A stretch of DNA of 64,000 bases from DASTCZ01 sp963704455 (GTDB taxonomy: Bacteria; Acidobacteriota; Terriglobia; Acidiferrales; UBA7541). The stretch is taken from contig OY969905.1 of the NCBI GenBank assembly GCA_963704455.1, positions 4,386,499 to 4,450,498 of the forward strand. The letters run 5' to 3'. Both the position numbers and the translations under genes were made by a program. Under the pieces are notes generated by a model that saw nothing but the letters and a program-made list of their open reading frames with translations, had not been told where the DNA came from and did no database searches. Within the stretch, counting starts at the first letter, position 1. Each line of letters starts with the position of its first letter. Positions 26,178 through 33,337 of the stretch are shown here, in pieces.

Positions 26178-26555
26178 CTAGAGGCTCATGCCCTCTGAAA
26201 GCCAGATGAATAATATGAAGCACGCGCCCACCAGCGCCCCCCATCGGGCATGGCCTTTTCCGAAGAGGCTCAAGAGAATGGCACCGAGACATAGATAGTT
26301 TCCGGAGCGAATACACAGAAGGGTGAGAGCGCTCCCATTTCGGTCTCCGCCTATTGCGACATTATGGACAAGATAACCAACCAAAAGGAGAGCGGAGGCT
26401 GAGACGCATATCAAGGCCAAAAATGTGGCCTTGGTCCTCCAGTCTCGCTCCACTAAATTGCCGTATTGTCTCAACCACCATTTCCATCCGAAAAAAGCGA
26501 GCGTGGCCCCGCCAGCGACGATCAAGACAACTATGCAAGACACAAGGCGCGTCAT
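26178..26555 (-). CDS. Membrane protein overlapping Rhs fragment E, candidate immunity
   Basis: 125 residues with four predicted membrane helices (SCIVVLIVAGGATLAFFGW, TFLALICVSASALLLVGYL, CLGAILLSLF, WGALVGACFILFIWL). Its ATG overlaps the stop of the rhs fragment by 4 bp (ATGA), so translation is coupled to the tip. Overlap with a polymorphic tip and a membrane location fit an immunity protein against an envelope-acting toxin; this is inference. No family recognised. Confidence 0.65.
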   Translation of the reverse strand: MTRLVSCIVVLIVAGGATLAFFGWKWWLRQYGNLVERDWRTKATFLALICVSASALLLVGYLVHNVAIGGDRNGSALTLLCIRSGNYLCLGAILLSLFGKGHARWGALVGACFILFIWLSEGMSL

Positions 26556-28669
26556 TTCCCGCACCCCCATCCAATGTTTGCGCACCAACCATGAGATATG
26601 CCGACGGTTGCGTCTACGTGGAAATCCCCTGTTGTAGGTGCTGTTAATCGCGGATTTAGTGTAAATAGCCCATTTGGTACTGACAAATGCGAAGAGGGGC
26701 CGTTGCCAAACCTAAATTGGTCAGTACCTGTATGGTGACCGAATGCACCCGAGTTTAATACATCGAATCCCCCATAATCCCAGGCTCCTCTGTACCTTAG
26801 AAGGGCCTCCATCTCGCGTGCCGTTCCGAGATATCGGAAACTGCCCGAAGCCAAACAAGAGCCCCCACAATTGCCGTTGATGTTGAAGTCGATACCAAAC
26901 AACGCCCCACTGCCTTGTAGATCTATCGGGTTGTGATTTACATCATTGCCGTTGGCATCTGTGGTGTGACTAGCTGCATTGTCGAAGTATTCGCCGTGAT
27001 AGGTTTTTCCTCCCGTCGTGACCTCCACGCCGTTTTCATCGACGGTTGCGGAGTTGTCCCCGCTTCGGATCGAGTCGCTCGTAACTACAGTGGCAGTAAA
27101 CTTTCCTTTGTCGTCCGTTGTACCAGAGTGACCGCCTTGACAGGTCGATGCGTTGTCCTTGGTCTGTGTGCACGTGAGGTAAAAATCCAGACCAGTCGGG
27201 TCGGTTAGATTCAGTGGATTGTTTCTCACGTAGGCATATTTGTTGAGGGTCTGCGGGTCTTCCTGGTGGCCGCCCAGTGGGTCGGGACTCATGAACCTGC
27301 CAAGCGAAGAAGAGTCGTACCTCGCATCAAAATTATCGAGTCCTGACTCAGCGTCCCGCTCCTTGTCCGTGAACGCCCACTTTGTGGTCGTGCTGATGTC
27401 GTACCAAGTTTCGCCAAAGGGGAAGTGACCCTGCTGGCCAAGAACGGCGCCGTTGGCGTCCGTGGTCATTCGGATCGAAAGATGATCCTGGAGATGGTAT
27501 TTCGTGATCGAATCCAGCGTGGCAATCAATTTGCCATCGGAATAGATGTATTCCTCGCTGGGGGAATTGGGATTCGCCCCCAGAGCGTATTCCGCGATGA
27601 CCTTGTCGCCACACCGAATGTAAACCGTCGTTGCCGCACCCGAGGTTTTCTCCACGCGGTCTCCGCCGCCGTCGTACACGTAACTCCCGCCGCTCGCGCC
27701 ATTCGTTGTGCTGAGCAGCCGATTCGCCGCGTCGTAAACCATTGTGTTGTAGCCGTCATTCAGCATGTTGCCGTTCGCATCGTAGCTGAGGCCTGTGTCA
27801 ATGAATTGATTTGTTGCAGAGCTCACCGTATGGGAAGGGCTGGGGCAGTCCCACCCCAAACAACCCGCGGTAATGTCCTGCGCCCAGCGATTTCCGTAGC
27901 GGTCGTAAGTCCAGGAAAGGCCCCACTGAAGGTAGTTGGCTGAGCCGTATAGTACGACCGAACTGAGTTCGGGAGTCGGATGGCGAACATTGCCGATGCC
28001 AACTGTTACGGCCGAAGTGAGCCGCGACAGCGGATCGTACGTGTAGCTCACCGTGCGGCCGCTGTCCATGTAATCTGTGATGTTGGTGATGTTGCCGTTG
28101 TTGCCCTGCCCCTGCGTGTAGCCATAGCCCAGGCTGAACAACTGCGTCCCGGTGCTGTTCGCGTAAGACAGCGACGTCAGCTGTGAGCGAGTCGGGGAAT
28201 ACGTGAAGTTCGCGGCGACTCCGTTGCCGTATGTGAATTGCGTGGTCTGCTGGGCGGCGTTGTAGGCGAAATTGGAACTGTAGGGGCTCGTCACCGAAGC
28301 GCACCCACCGTTCGACGCCGCGATCGCCACGGCGCACAGCCTTCCAATCACGTCATATCCCATCTGGACCACGCGTCTCGACGGATAAGTCATCGAGATC
28401 AGTTCGCCTGCGGTATTCGGCGAATAGCTGGTCGTGTAGGTCTGGCCGTCAACGATCTTCTGCGCTTGCGTCACCCGGCCCATCGGATCGTAGGTATAAG
28501 TTTGAGAGCCACTGCCCAGCGCATCGTCCATCGAAGTCAGCCTGCCGATAGCATAAGCCCCAGCGCCGCCCGCGTCGTAGTGATTGACCACGGTCGAGGA
28601 CGGAGTGACTCCCGTGTTGCCCGCATTGTAACTCACCTGAGCGACGCGGTTCTCGGGGTCATATTGCAT
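26552..28669 (-). CDS. Rhs fragment E: longest scaffold II piece, distinct tip
   Basis: 705 residues from the first ATG in the homologous part (28669). The frame stays open to 28741, but bases above ~28700 belong to a broken partner gene. YD repeats begin at YDPENRVAQVSYNAGNTG and run to KERDAESGLDNFDARYDSSS and NNPLNLTDPTGLDF. The tip (~200 residues) is unlike the others: CTQTKDNASTCQGGHSG, a Gly/Asn-rich middle and an end with FHVDATVGISHGWCANIGWG. Several Cys and His (GHHTG, FHVD) could be catalytic or metal-binding, but no family is clear. Bases ~27425-28210 are almost identical to 30281-31066 in fragment D, pointing to recent duplication or gene conversion. Confidence 0.8.
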   Translation of the reverse strand: MQYDPENRVAQVSYNAGNTGVTPSSTVVNHYDAGGAGAYAIGRLTSMDDALGSGSQTYTYDPMGRVTQAQKIVDGQTYTTSYSPNTAGELISMTYPSRRVVQMGYDVIGRLCAVAIAASNGGCASVTSPYSSNFAYNAAQQTTQFTYGNGVAANFTYSPTRSQLTSLSYANSTGTQLFSLGYGYTQGQGNNGNITNITDYMDSGRTVSYTYDPLSRLTSAVTVGIGNVRHPTPELSSVVLYGSANYLQWGLSWTYDRYGNRWAQDITAGCLGWDCPSPSHTVSSATNQFIDTGLSYDANGNMLNDGYNTMVYDAANRLLSTTNGASGGSYVYDGGGDRVEKTSGAATTVYIRCGDKVIAEYALGANPNSPSEEYIYSDGKLIATLDSITKYHLQDHLSIRMTTDANGAVLGQQGHFPFGETWYDISTTTKWAFTDKERDAESGLDNFDARYDSSSLGRFMSPDPLGGHQEDPQTLNKYAYVRNNPLNLTDPTGLDFYLTCTQTKDNASTCQGGHSGTTDDKGKFTATVVTSDSIRSGDNSATVDENGVEVTTGGKTYHGEYFDNAASHTTDANGNDVNHNPIDLQGSGALFGIDFNINGNCGGSCLASGSFRYLGTAREMEALLRYRGAWDYGGFDVLNSGAFGHHTGTDQFRFGNGPSSHLSVPNGLFTLNPRLTAPTTGDFHVDATVGISHGWCANIGWGCGK

Positions 28670-28699
28670 GCACTTGCGGACGCCGCGCCATCCGTGACG

Positions 28700-28910
28700 G
28701 TCTGACCAGTTCGGGAGAGTAGTGCAGATCCTCCAAGCCAATTTCGCAGACCTGACCGTCCGCGGAGTAGCTAGGCATCATTAGAATGCCAGGGCGGACT
28801 TCGAATGCTTTAACCGCCCTGTATTTCGTAAAGTCCTCGTGGGCAGAATTGAAAGGAGGTGAGAAAAGCACCACAGCCATAACCGCGCCAATCAGTCTCG
28901 ACATACCCAT
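28700..28910 (-). pseudogene. 5' fragment of a type A partner gene
   Basis: Encodes the signal peptide and first ~55 mature residues (VMAVVLFSPPFNSAHEDFTK ... LHYSPELVR) of the 24223/28964 family, then breaks off and runs straight into the rhs sequence of fragment E. It marks the recombination joint through which fragment E was placed here. Confidence 0.75.
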
Positions 28911-28963
28911 ATTCCCTGGACGAAACGTATTACAAGAAGAATGCCCGGTCATCTAATAAGTCA

Positions 28964-29434
28964 CTATTTCTGGCATTCGCGGCCTTTCCAATGGATGACG
29001 GCGGCTACGTTCTCAGTTAGAATCTCTTTTTTTCTAGGTTGTGACATAATATGGCCGTAAATTTGCACCGACACGCGTTCATAGTCTACGTTTGTGGTTA
29101 TGCTACTACTACCGGAGCGTGTGATCAGCGTCCCTAGGGGATCCTTCGCCTTGGGACCCCGTTCACTATCTGGTACGACCTCCTCCAAAATCTGATCAAA
29201 CTTTTCAGACTGCGATAAATCAGAATCCAGCCTGATCAATTCGGGTGAGTAATGCCGTACCTCAAACCCAATTTCGCAGACCTGACCGTCCGCTGAGTAC
29301 GTGGGCATCATTAGAATGCCCGGGCGAATCTCGTATGCCTCGATCGCGTTGTATTTCGCGAAGTCTCCGCGGGCGGAATTGAAAGGAGGTGAGAAAAGTA
29401 TCACAGCCACAACCATAGCAATTAGTCTCAACAT
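28964..29434 (-). CDS. Secreted partner protein of Rhs tip type A (copy 2)
   Basis: 156 residues, with the same CAGGAG and double-ATG layout as the copy at 24.2 kb. Signal peptide LIAMVVAVILFSPPFNSARG. The N-terminal half is nearly the same as copy 1 (YEIRPGILMMPTYSADGQVC), while the C-terminal half has diverged (TRSGSSSITTNVDYERVSVQ). The neighbouring tip of fragment D differs from fragment F's in parallel, which is what matched pairs would show. It lies ~60 bp behind fragment D. Confidence 0.7.
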   Translation of the reverse strand: MLRLIAMVVAVILFSPPFNSARGDFAKYNAIEAYEIRPGILMMPTYSADGQVCEIGFEVRHYSPELIRLDSDLSQSEKFDQILEEVVPDSERGPKAKDPLGTLITRSGSSSITTNVDYERVSVQIYGHIMSQPRKKEILTENVAAVIHWKGRECQK

Positions 29435-29494
29435 ACCCATATCTCCTGAACGACACCCATTACAAGAAAAGCGCGACCAAACAGCCCGGCATCG

Positions 29495-31087
29495 CTAACC
29501 GCCGGGCTTGGAAACAACCGGCTGAGTAGTAGTCAGCGTATATTTAGGGGCTGGCTTGTCGCCCGGCCCCGCGTTTGTAAGTATTCTTGTGCTTGTTGCT
29601 GAACACGTTTGTCCATTATTGAATGTCAATGTTAGAGTCTGCGTGTCTGTCGACGTCCATACGTTGGTCTTAAAATCGTTTTTAAGATCTGTATTTGTTG
29701 CCTTTTTTCCATCAGTCGGGTGGAGATTGTTAAGGTGGTCCTCAACCTGGCCATCAGGGGTCGTTCTGCCGCTACCTAGATTCGTCTGTGTGGCCTCCGG
29801 CTTGCCATTCTTTGTTGTTGTGATTTGTTCTTTTTCTGTGACCTTGACGTCGACTGCCGGTTTCCCGTCAACTGTTACCGTGAGTGTGATCGTCCCTTCC
29901 ACCCCGGTCCCTTTCACAGGCTTGCCGTTTGCGTCCTTACCGGCGTTCTGATTTTGCACTACGTGTGGGTCCTGATCTTTTTTTGCTTCCACCTTCACCT
30001 TTTTGCAGGCGTCGTCTCCGTCGTGCCCGTCCGGGTCGATTGAGTTGAGCGGATTATTCCTGAGATAAATGTAGAGATTCAGGCTTTGTGGATTTCGGAA
30101 ATCGGCATACGGAACAGGCTCTGGAATTGTCGACCAGTCGGCGGAGACGAAGCGGCCTAGCGAAGACGAATAATAGCGCGCATCGAAGTCATCGAGACCG
30201 GACTCCGCATCGCGCTCTTTGTCCGTAAACATCCATTTTGTGGTCGTGTTGAGGTCATACCAGAGTTCGCCAAAGGGGAAGTGACCCTGCTGGCCAAGAA
30301 CGGCGCCGTTGGCGTCCGTGGTCATTCGGATCGAAAGATGATCCTGGAGATGGTATTTCGTGATCGAATCCAGCGTGGCAATCAATTTGCCATCGGAATA
30401 GATGTATTCCTCGCTGGGGGAATTGGGATTCGCCCCCAGAGCGTATTCCGCGATGACCTTGTCGCCACACCGAATGTAAACCGTCGTTGCCGCACCCGAG
30501 GTTTTCTCCACGCGGTCTCCGCCGCCGTCGTACAAGTAGCTCCCGCCGCTCGCGCCATTCGTTGTGCTGAGCAGCCGATTCGCCGCGTCGTAAACCATTG
30601 TGTTGTAGCCGTCATTCAGCATATTGCCGTTCGCATCGTAGCCGAGGCCTGTGTCCGTGTATTGATTCGTTGCGGCGTTCACCGTATGGGAAGGGCTGGG
30701 GCAGCCCCACCCCAGGCAGCCCGCGGTAATGTCCTGCGCCCAGCGATTTCCGTAGCGGTCGTAAGTCCAGGAAAGGCCCCACTGAAGGTAGTTGGCTGAG
30801 CCGTATAGTACGACCGAACTGAGTTCGGGAGTCGGATGGCGAACATTGCCGATGCCAACTGTTACGGCCGAAGTGAGCCGCGACAGCGGATCGTACGTGT
30901 AGCTCACCGTGCGGCCGCTGTCCATGTAATCTGTGATGTTGGTGATGTTGCCGTTGTTGCCCTGCCCCTGCGTGTAGCCATAGCCCAGGCTGAACAACTG
31001 CGTCCCGGTGCTGTTCGCGTAAGACAGCGACGTCAACTGTGAGCGAGTCGGGGAATACGTAAAGTTCGCCGCGACTCCGTCGCGCAT
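29495..31087 (-). CDS. Rhs fragment D: scaffold II end with tip type A variant
   Basis: 530 residues from ATG 31087. Homology to scaffold II starts within a few codons (DGVAANFTYSPTRSQLTSLS), and upstream sequence is unrelated and carries a hairpin. YD repeats lead to NNPLNSIDPDGHDG, then a ~160-residue beta-rich tip (GTITLTVTVDGKPAVDVKVT ... TQTLTLTFNNGQTCSATSTR) ending in the same TQPVVSKPGG as fragment F. No signal peptide; most likely an unexpressed cassette. The core is almost identical to fragment E at nucleotide level while the tip matches fragment F, so D is a mosaic of the two. Confidence 0.8.
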   Translation of the reverse strand: MRDGVAANFTYSPTRSQLTSLSYANSTGTQLFSLGYGYTQGQGNNGNITNITDYMDSGRTVSYTYDPLSRLTSAVTVGIGNVRHPTPELSSVVLYGSANYLQWGLSWTYDRYGNRWAQDITAGCLGWGCPSPSHTVNAATNQYTDTGLGYDANGNMLNDGYNTMVYDAANRLLSTTNGASGGSYLYDGGGDRVEKTSGAATTVYIRCGDKVIAEYALGANPNSPSEEYIYSDGKLIATLDSITKYHLQDHLSIRMTTDANGAVLGQQGHFPFGELWYDLNTTTKWMFTDKERDAESGLDDFDARYYSSSLGRFVSADWSTIPEPVPYADFRNPQSLNLYIYLRNNPLNSIDPDGHDGDDACKKVKVEAKKDQDPHVVQNQNAGKDANGKPVKGTGVEGTITLTVTVDGKPAVDVKVTEKEQITTTKNGKPEATQTNLGSGRTTPDGQVEDHLNNLHPTDGKKATNTDLKNDFKTNVWTSTDTQTLTLTFNNGQTCSATSTRILTNAGPGDKPAPKYTLTTTQPVVSKPGG

Positions 31088-31116
31088 CGCAGGAAAGAAA
31101 AAAAACGACTTTAGAT

Positions 31117-31149
31117 GCCCCACCCTTTTCCTGCGACGGGAAAAGGAAT
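31117..31149. repeat. Imperfect hairpin at the 5' break of fragment D
   Basis: CCACCCTTTTCC and GGAAAAGGAATGG arms separated by a short loop, 30 bp beyond the end of rhs homology. It resembles the CGCACCCTTT hairpins at the other fragment joints. Confidence 0.55.
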
Positions 31150-31172
31150 GGCCGCCCGGTCGTGCGCGGCAA

Positions 31173-31604
31173 TCAACTTGATTTGCGAGCAAACATTTTC
31201 CCCGCTAACCAGAGCAGCAAACGCGCAAAAAGATACCATTGAAAGAACGACATGAGCATCGAAGTGACAAGCTCATACCCCCCGACGGTTGTTCCAATGT
31301 ACAACTCAGGCGACCGTTGACCAGCGAAAATGGCGTTGAAGATCAAGGTCGTGACGAGGAACGACGGTAGGTTAGGAATGAACGCCGCCTGATAGCTTGC
31401 GTACCGATTGGGGGCAATGTCAGGAGACACCGCCCTATGCGCAACTACTTGCCAGACAAATGCTCCTTCATTTGGTATTCGGACTGCGGGGTACGGCGTC
31501 GATCTAGAGAAGAATCCATACCACAGGATCGCCCAAAGCATAGCGTTGACGCACAGCAGAGCGCAAACAAGTCGCCTTCGTCCAGGTGAGGGTAATTCAG
31601 TCAT
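31173..31604 (-). CDS. Membrane protein overlapping Rhs fragment C, candidate immunity
   Basis: 143 residues from ATG 31604, which lies inside the last codons of the rhs fragment (8-bp overlap, ATGACTGA), so translation is coupled. Three or four membrane helices: RLVCALLCVNAMLWAILWYG, SFLVTTLIFNAIFAG, ELVTSMLMSFFQWYLFARLL. It ends with a basic tail (AGKMFARKSS). Its position directly behind a metallopeptidase-like tip suggests an immunity function. No family recognised. A longer in-frame reading to 31823 would run antisense-free over the toxin tip and has no start site. Confidence 0.65.
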   Translation of the reverse strand: MTELPSPGRRRLVCALLCVNAMLWAILWYGFFSRSTPYPAVRIPNEGAFVWQVVAHRAVSPDIAPNRYASYQAAFIPNLPSFLVTTLIFNAIFAGQRSPELYIGTTVGGYELVTSMLMSFFQWYLFARLLLWLAGKMFARKSS

Positions 31605-32694
31605 GTTTTTGCTTCTGTCCTCGTGAGGGATCGGTCGCTCGGACTGCATTCTCCGCGTTAACGGCATCCTGTTTGTTCGCTGCCGTACCAGCAGGGTGAT
31701 TCCCAAAGACCTCACCCCACATATGCCCCAGCAGTTCGTGCGCCATGGTCTCGAAGAGATTGGCTCCTGGTATTCCTTCGGCCTTTGCCTCGGGGTCCTC
31801 CATGGATGGGTCCGGTTTGACATAAACGTTACCGTCGTTGTTTCCCGTCATGCTGGGGGTCTGAGTTAATCCGCCGCCGAACGGCGCCGCGCTATTAAAC
31901 AGTGCGGTGTTCTCTCCTGTCCAGCCCTGCCGGTCGTTGGTGAGGTACGTATTCCGTATGTCCACAGTGAAATTTTGTTTTGACTGCACTAAATCCGCAA
32001 GCTTCCTGGCGTTCGCGCTCAGCGCACGGAATGAGTTGATGTTACCCGTGATGGTGACGTAGGTATGCGACGTGGTCCAGTGGATGCCGAGGAAGCTGTG
32101 ATTGGTGGTTACCGTGGTCGAGGTTACGCGACTCGCGGCCGCAGCATTGCCCGTAGCCCCAGCGACCACCTGCTGGCATTTGGTTTTGTCGGCGCACGAG
32201 AGTTCCACAGTATGGCCGGTCGGATCAACGTACTTGATCGGATTGTTCAGCGTGTAGGCGTAAAGATTCCAACTCTGCGCGTTGGCAAGGCTGGAGTACC
32301 CGGAAGAATCCGGTGAGACGAAACGGCCTAGGGATGAGGAGTAGAACCGGGCATCGAAGTCGTCCAGGCCAGATTCGGCGTCACGTTCCTTGCCGGTGAA
32401 CTTGTAGTTGTTGCCACTTGAGGACAGATAGGGGCGCTCGCCGCCGAAGGGATAGAAATCGGAATCGTCGAGGACCGTGCCGCTTGCATTCGTGACAATC
32501 CGCGAGGAGCCGAGGTGATCCGCGACATAGTAATTCACCGCGCCGCTGGAAAGCGTGAGCATGGCGATACGCGCGCCGCCCATGAAAATGTACTCTTCGC
32601 TGATGTTGCCGCTGGCGTCGGATTCCGAGAGCGGGTCCGTGCCGACTCCGTACCAATAGAGCTTGAAGGGGGTGCCGCTCGATGCCTTTTGCAC
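31597..32694 (-). CDS. Rhs fragment C: scaffold I end with HELLGH metallopeptidase-like tip
   Basis: 365 codons. Homology to the complete Rhs begins exactly at the first codons (QKASSGTPFKLYWYGVGTD) with no proper start, so this is a truncated cassette. The scaffold runs through KERDAESGLDDFDARFYSSS to NNPIKYVDPTGHTV. The ~205-residue tip contains AHELLGHMWGE near residue 319, an HExxxH zinc site of the type known from M49 dipeptidyl peptidase III, with a Glu four residues on as a possible third ligand. The rest of M49 is absent, so this is a small metallopeptidase-like toxin tip (inference). The candidate immunity gene overlaps its stop. Confidence 0.82.
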   Translation of the reverse strand: MQKASSGTPFKLYWYGVGTDPLSESDASGNISEEYIFMGGARIAMLTLSSGAVNYYVADHLGSSRIVTNASGTVLDDSDFYPFGGERPYLSSSGNNYKFTGKERDAESGLDDFDARFYSSSLGRFVSPDSSGYSSLANAQSWNLYAYTLNNPIKYVDPTGHTVELSCADKTKCQQVVAGATGNAAAASRVTSTTVTTNHSFLGIHWTTSHTYVTITGNINSFRALSANARKLADLVQSKQNFTVDIRNTYLTNDRQGWTGENTALFNSAAPFGGGLTQTPSMTGNNDGNVYVKPDPSMEDPEAKAEGIPGANLFETMAHELLGHMWGEVFGNHPAGTAANKQDAVNAENAVRATDPSRGQKQKHD

Positions 32695-32768
32695 GCGACG
32701 CAGATCCGTTTAGAGAAGAAAGCAATTCCAATGATGGTACACGTCATGAAAAAAGAAAAAGTCAAAAT

Positions 32769-32796
32769 CCGCACCCTTACAAATCAAAGGGTGCGG
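32769..32796. repeat. Hairpin at the 5' break of fragment C
   Basis: Perfect 10-bp arms CCGCACCCTT / AAGGGTGCGG with an 8-base loop, ~70 bp from the point where rhs homology stops. Confidence 0.7.
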
Positions 32797-32824
32797 CACC
32801 CGGCGCGGCACACCATACGTGTGT

Positions 32825-32885
32825 CTTGACAGCGCCTTCGCTCTTATCGAGGGCCGCCCACGAACAAAGGCGCGGCCACCTGCCC
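32825..32885 (+). repeat. Dispersed extragenic repeat member
   Basis: The word CGCCTTCGCTCTTATCGAG (32832-32850) returns inverted at 56255-56281 with one mismatch over 27 bp. The following CGCCCACGAACAAA...GCGGCCACCTG returns near 34883-34911 in the same orientation. A mosaic repeat family of unknown role. Confidence 0.65.
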
Positions 32886-32890
32886 AAAGA

Positions 32891-33337
32891 TCACGACCTC
32901 GGGTCACAGGTGTAAACGCCTTTCACGCTGATTTGGATTTCTGATGGCAGATGCAGAACGACGGAGGCGTTCCCGATTGTGCACGCTGATTCTCCTTCAA
33001 TTCTGTAATCAAAGGTCACGACAAAGGTCGTTGATTTGTGCTTTTCAAAACGCCATGTCCATAAATTTTCTTCAGCTGTTTTCACCAGCATGGGAGGGCC
33101 GCTCTCGTCCTCAAATGACGCCACTTTACTGCCGTCGGTTGTAACTCGAATTCTCACTTGGCCTTGAATGTGAGCTAAGTGAGCGGTGCGCGGATAGAGC
33201 GGCATCGAAGCGGCAGACACAATTGGAAGTTCTTCGACTTGTTGATCGCCAAAAGTTGGCACCCCGGCGATGGCAACAATCAATAGAGATCCAGCAATCA
33301 GAAACCGCTGCAAACTGACGTATTTTCCAATGATCAT
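32891..33337 (-). CDS. Secreted TonB-C-terminal-like protein overlapping Rhs fragment B
   Basis: 148 residues. Its ATG overlaps the stop of the rhs fragment by 4 bp. A hydrophobic N-terminus (LIAGSLLIVAIAGVPTFG) exports or anchors it. The mature part follows the TonB C-terminal fold pattern: MPLYPRTAHLAHIQGQVRIR, TTDGSKVASF, ENLWTWRFEKH and VVTFDYRI. Such stand-alone TonB-C-like proteins are common in this type of genome and need not work in iron uptake. Coupling to a toxin tip makes an exported partner role possible; the fold may simply have been recruited. Confidence 0.7.
   Translation of the reverse strand: MIIGKYVSLQRFLIAGSLLIVAIAGVPTFGDQQVEELPIVSAASMPLYPRTAHLAHIQGQVRIRVTTDGSKVASFEDESGPPMLVKTAEENLWTWRFEKHKSTTFVVTFDYRIEGESACTIGNASVVLHLPSEIQISVKGVYTCDPRS

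Noticed and set aside
28238..31042. Plus-strand open frames opposite the rhs fragments
   Set aside because: They repeat wherever the rhs core repeats and have no ribosome-binding sites; they are antisense shadows.
31603..31608. Reading HELLGH as a classical HExxH gluzincin motif
   Set aside because: The spacing is HExxxH, one residue longer, so the usual gluzincin assignment does not fit. The motif lies in the tip of the 31597-32694 gene.
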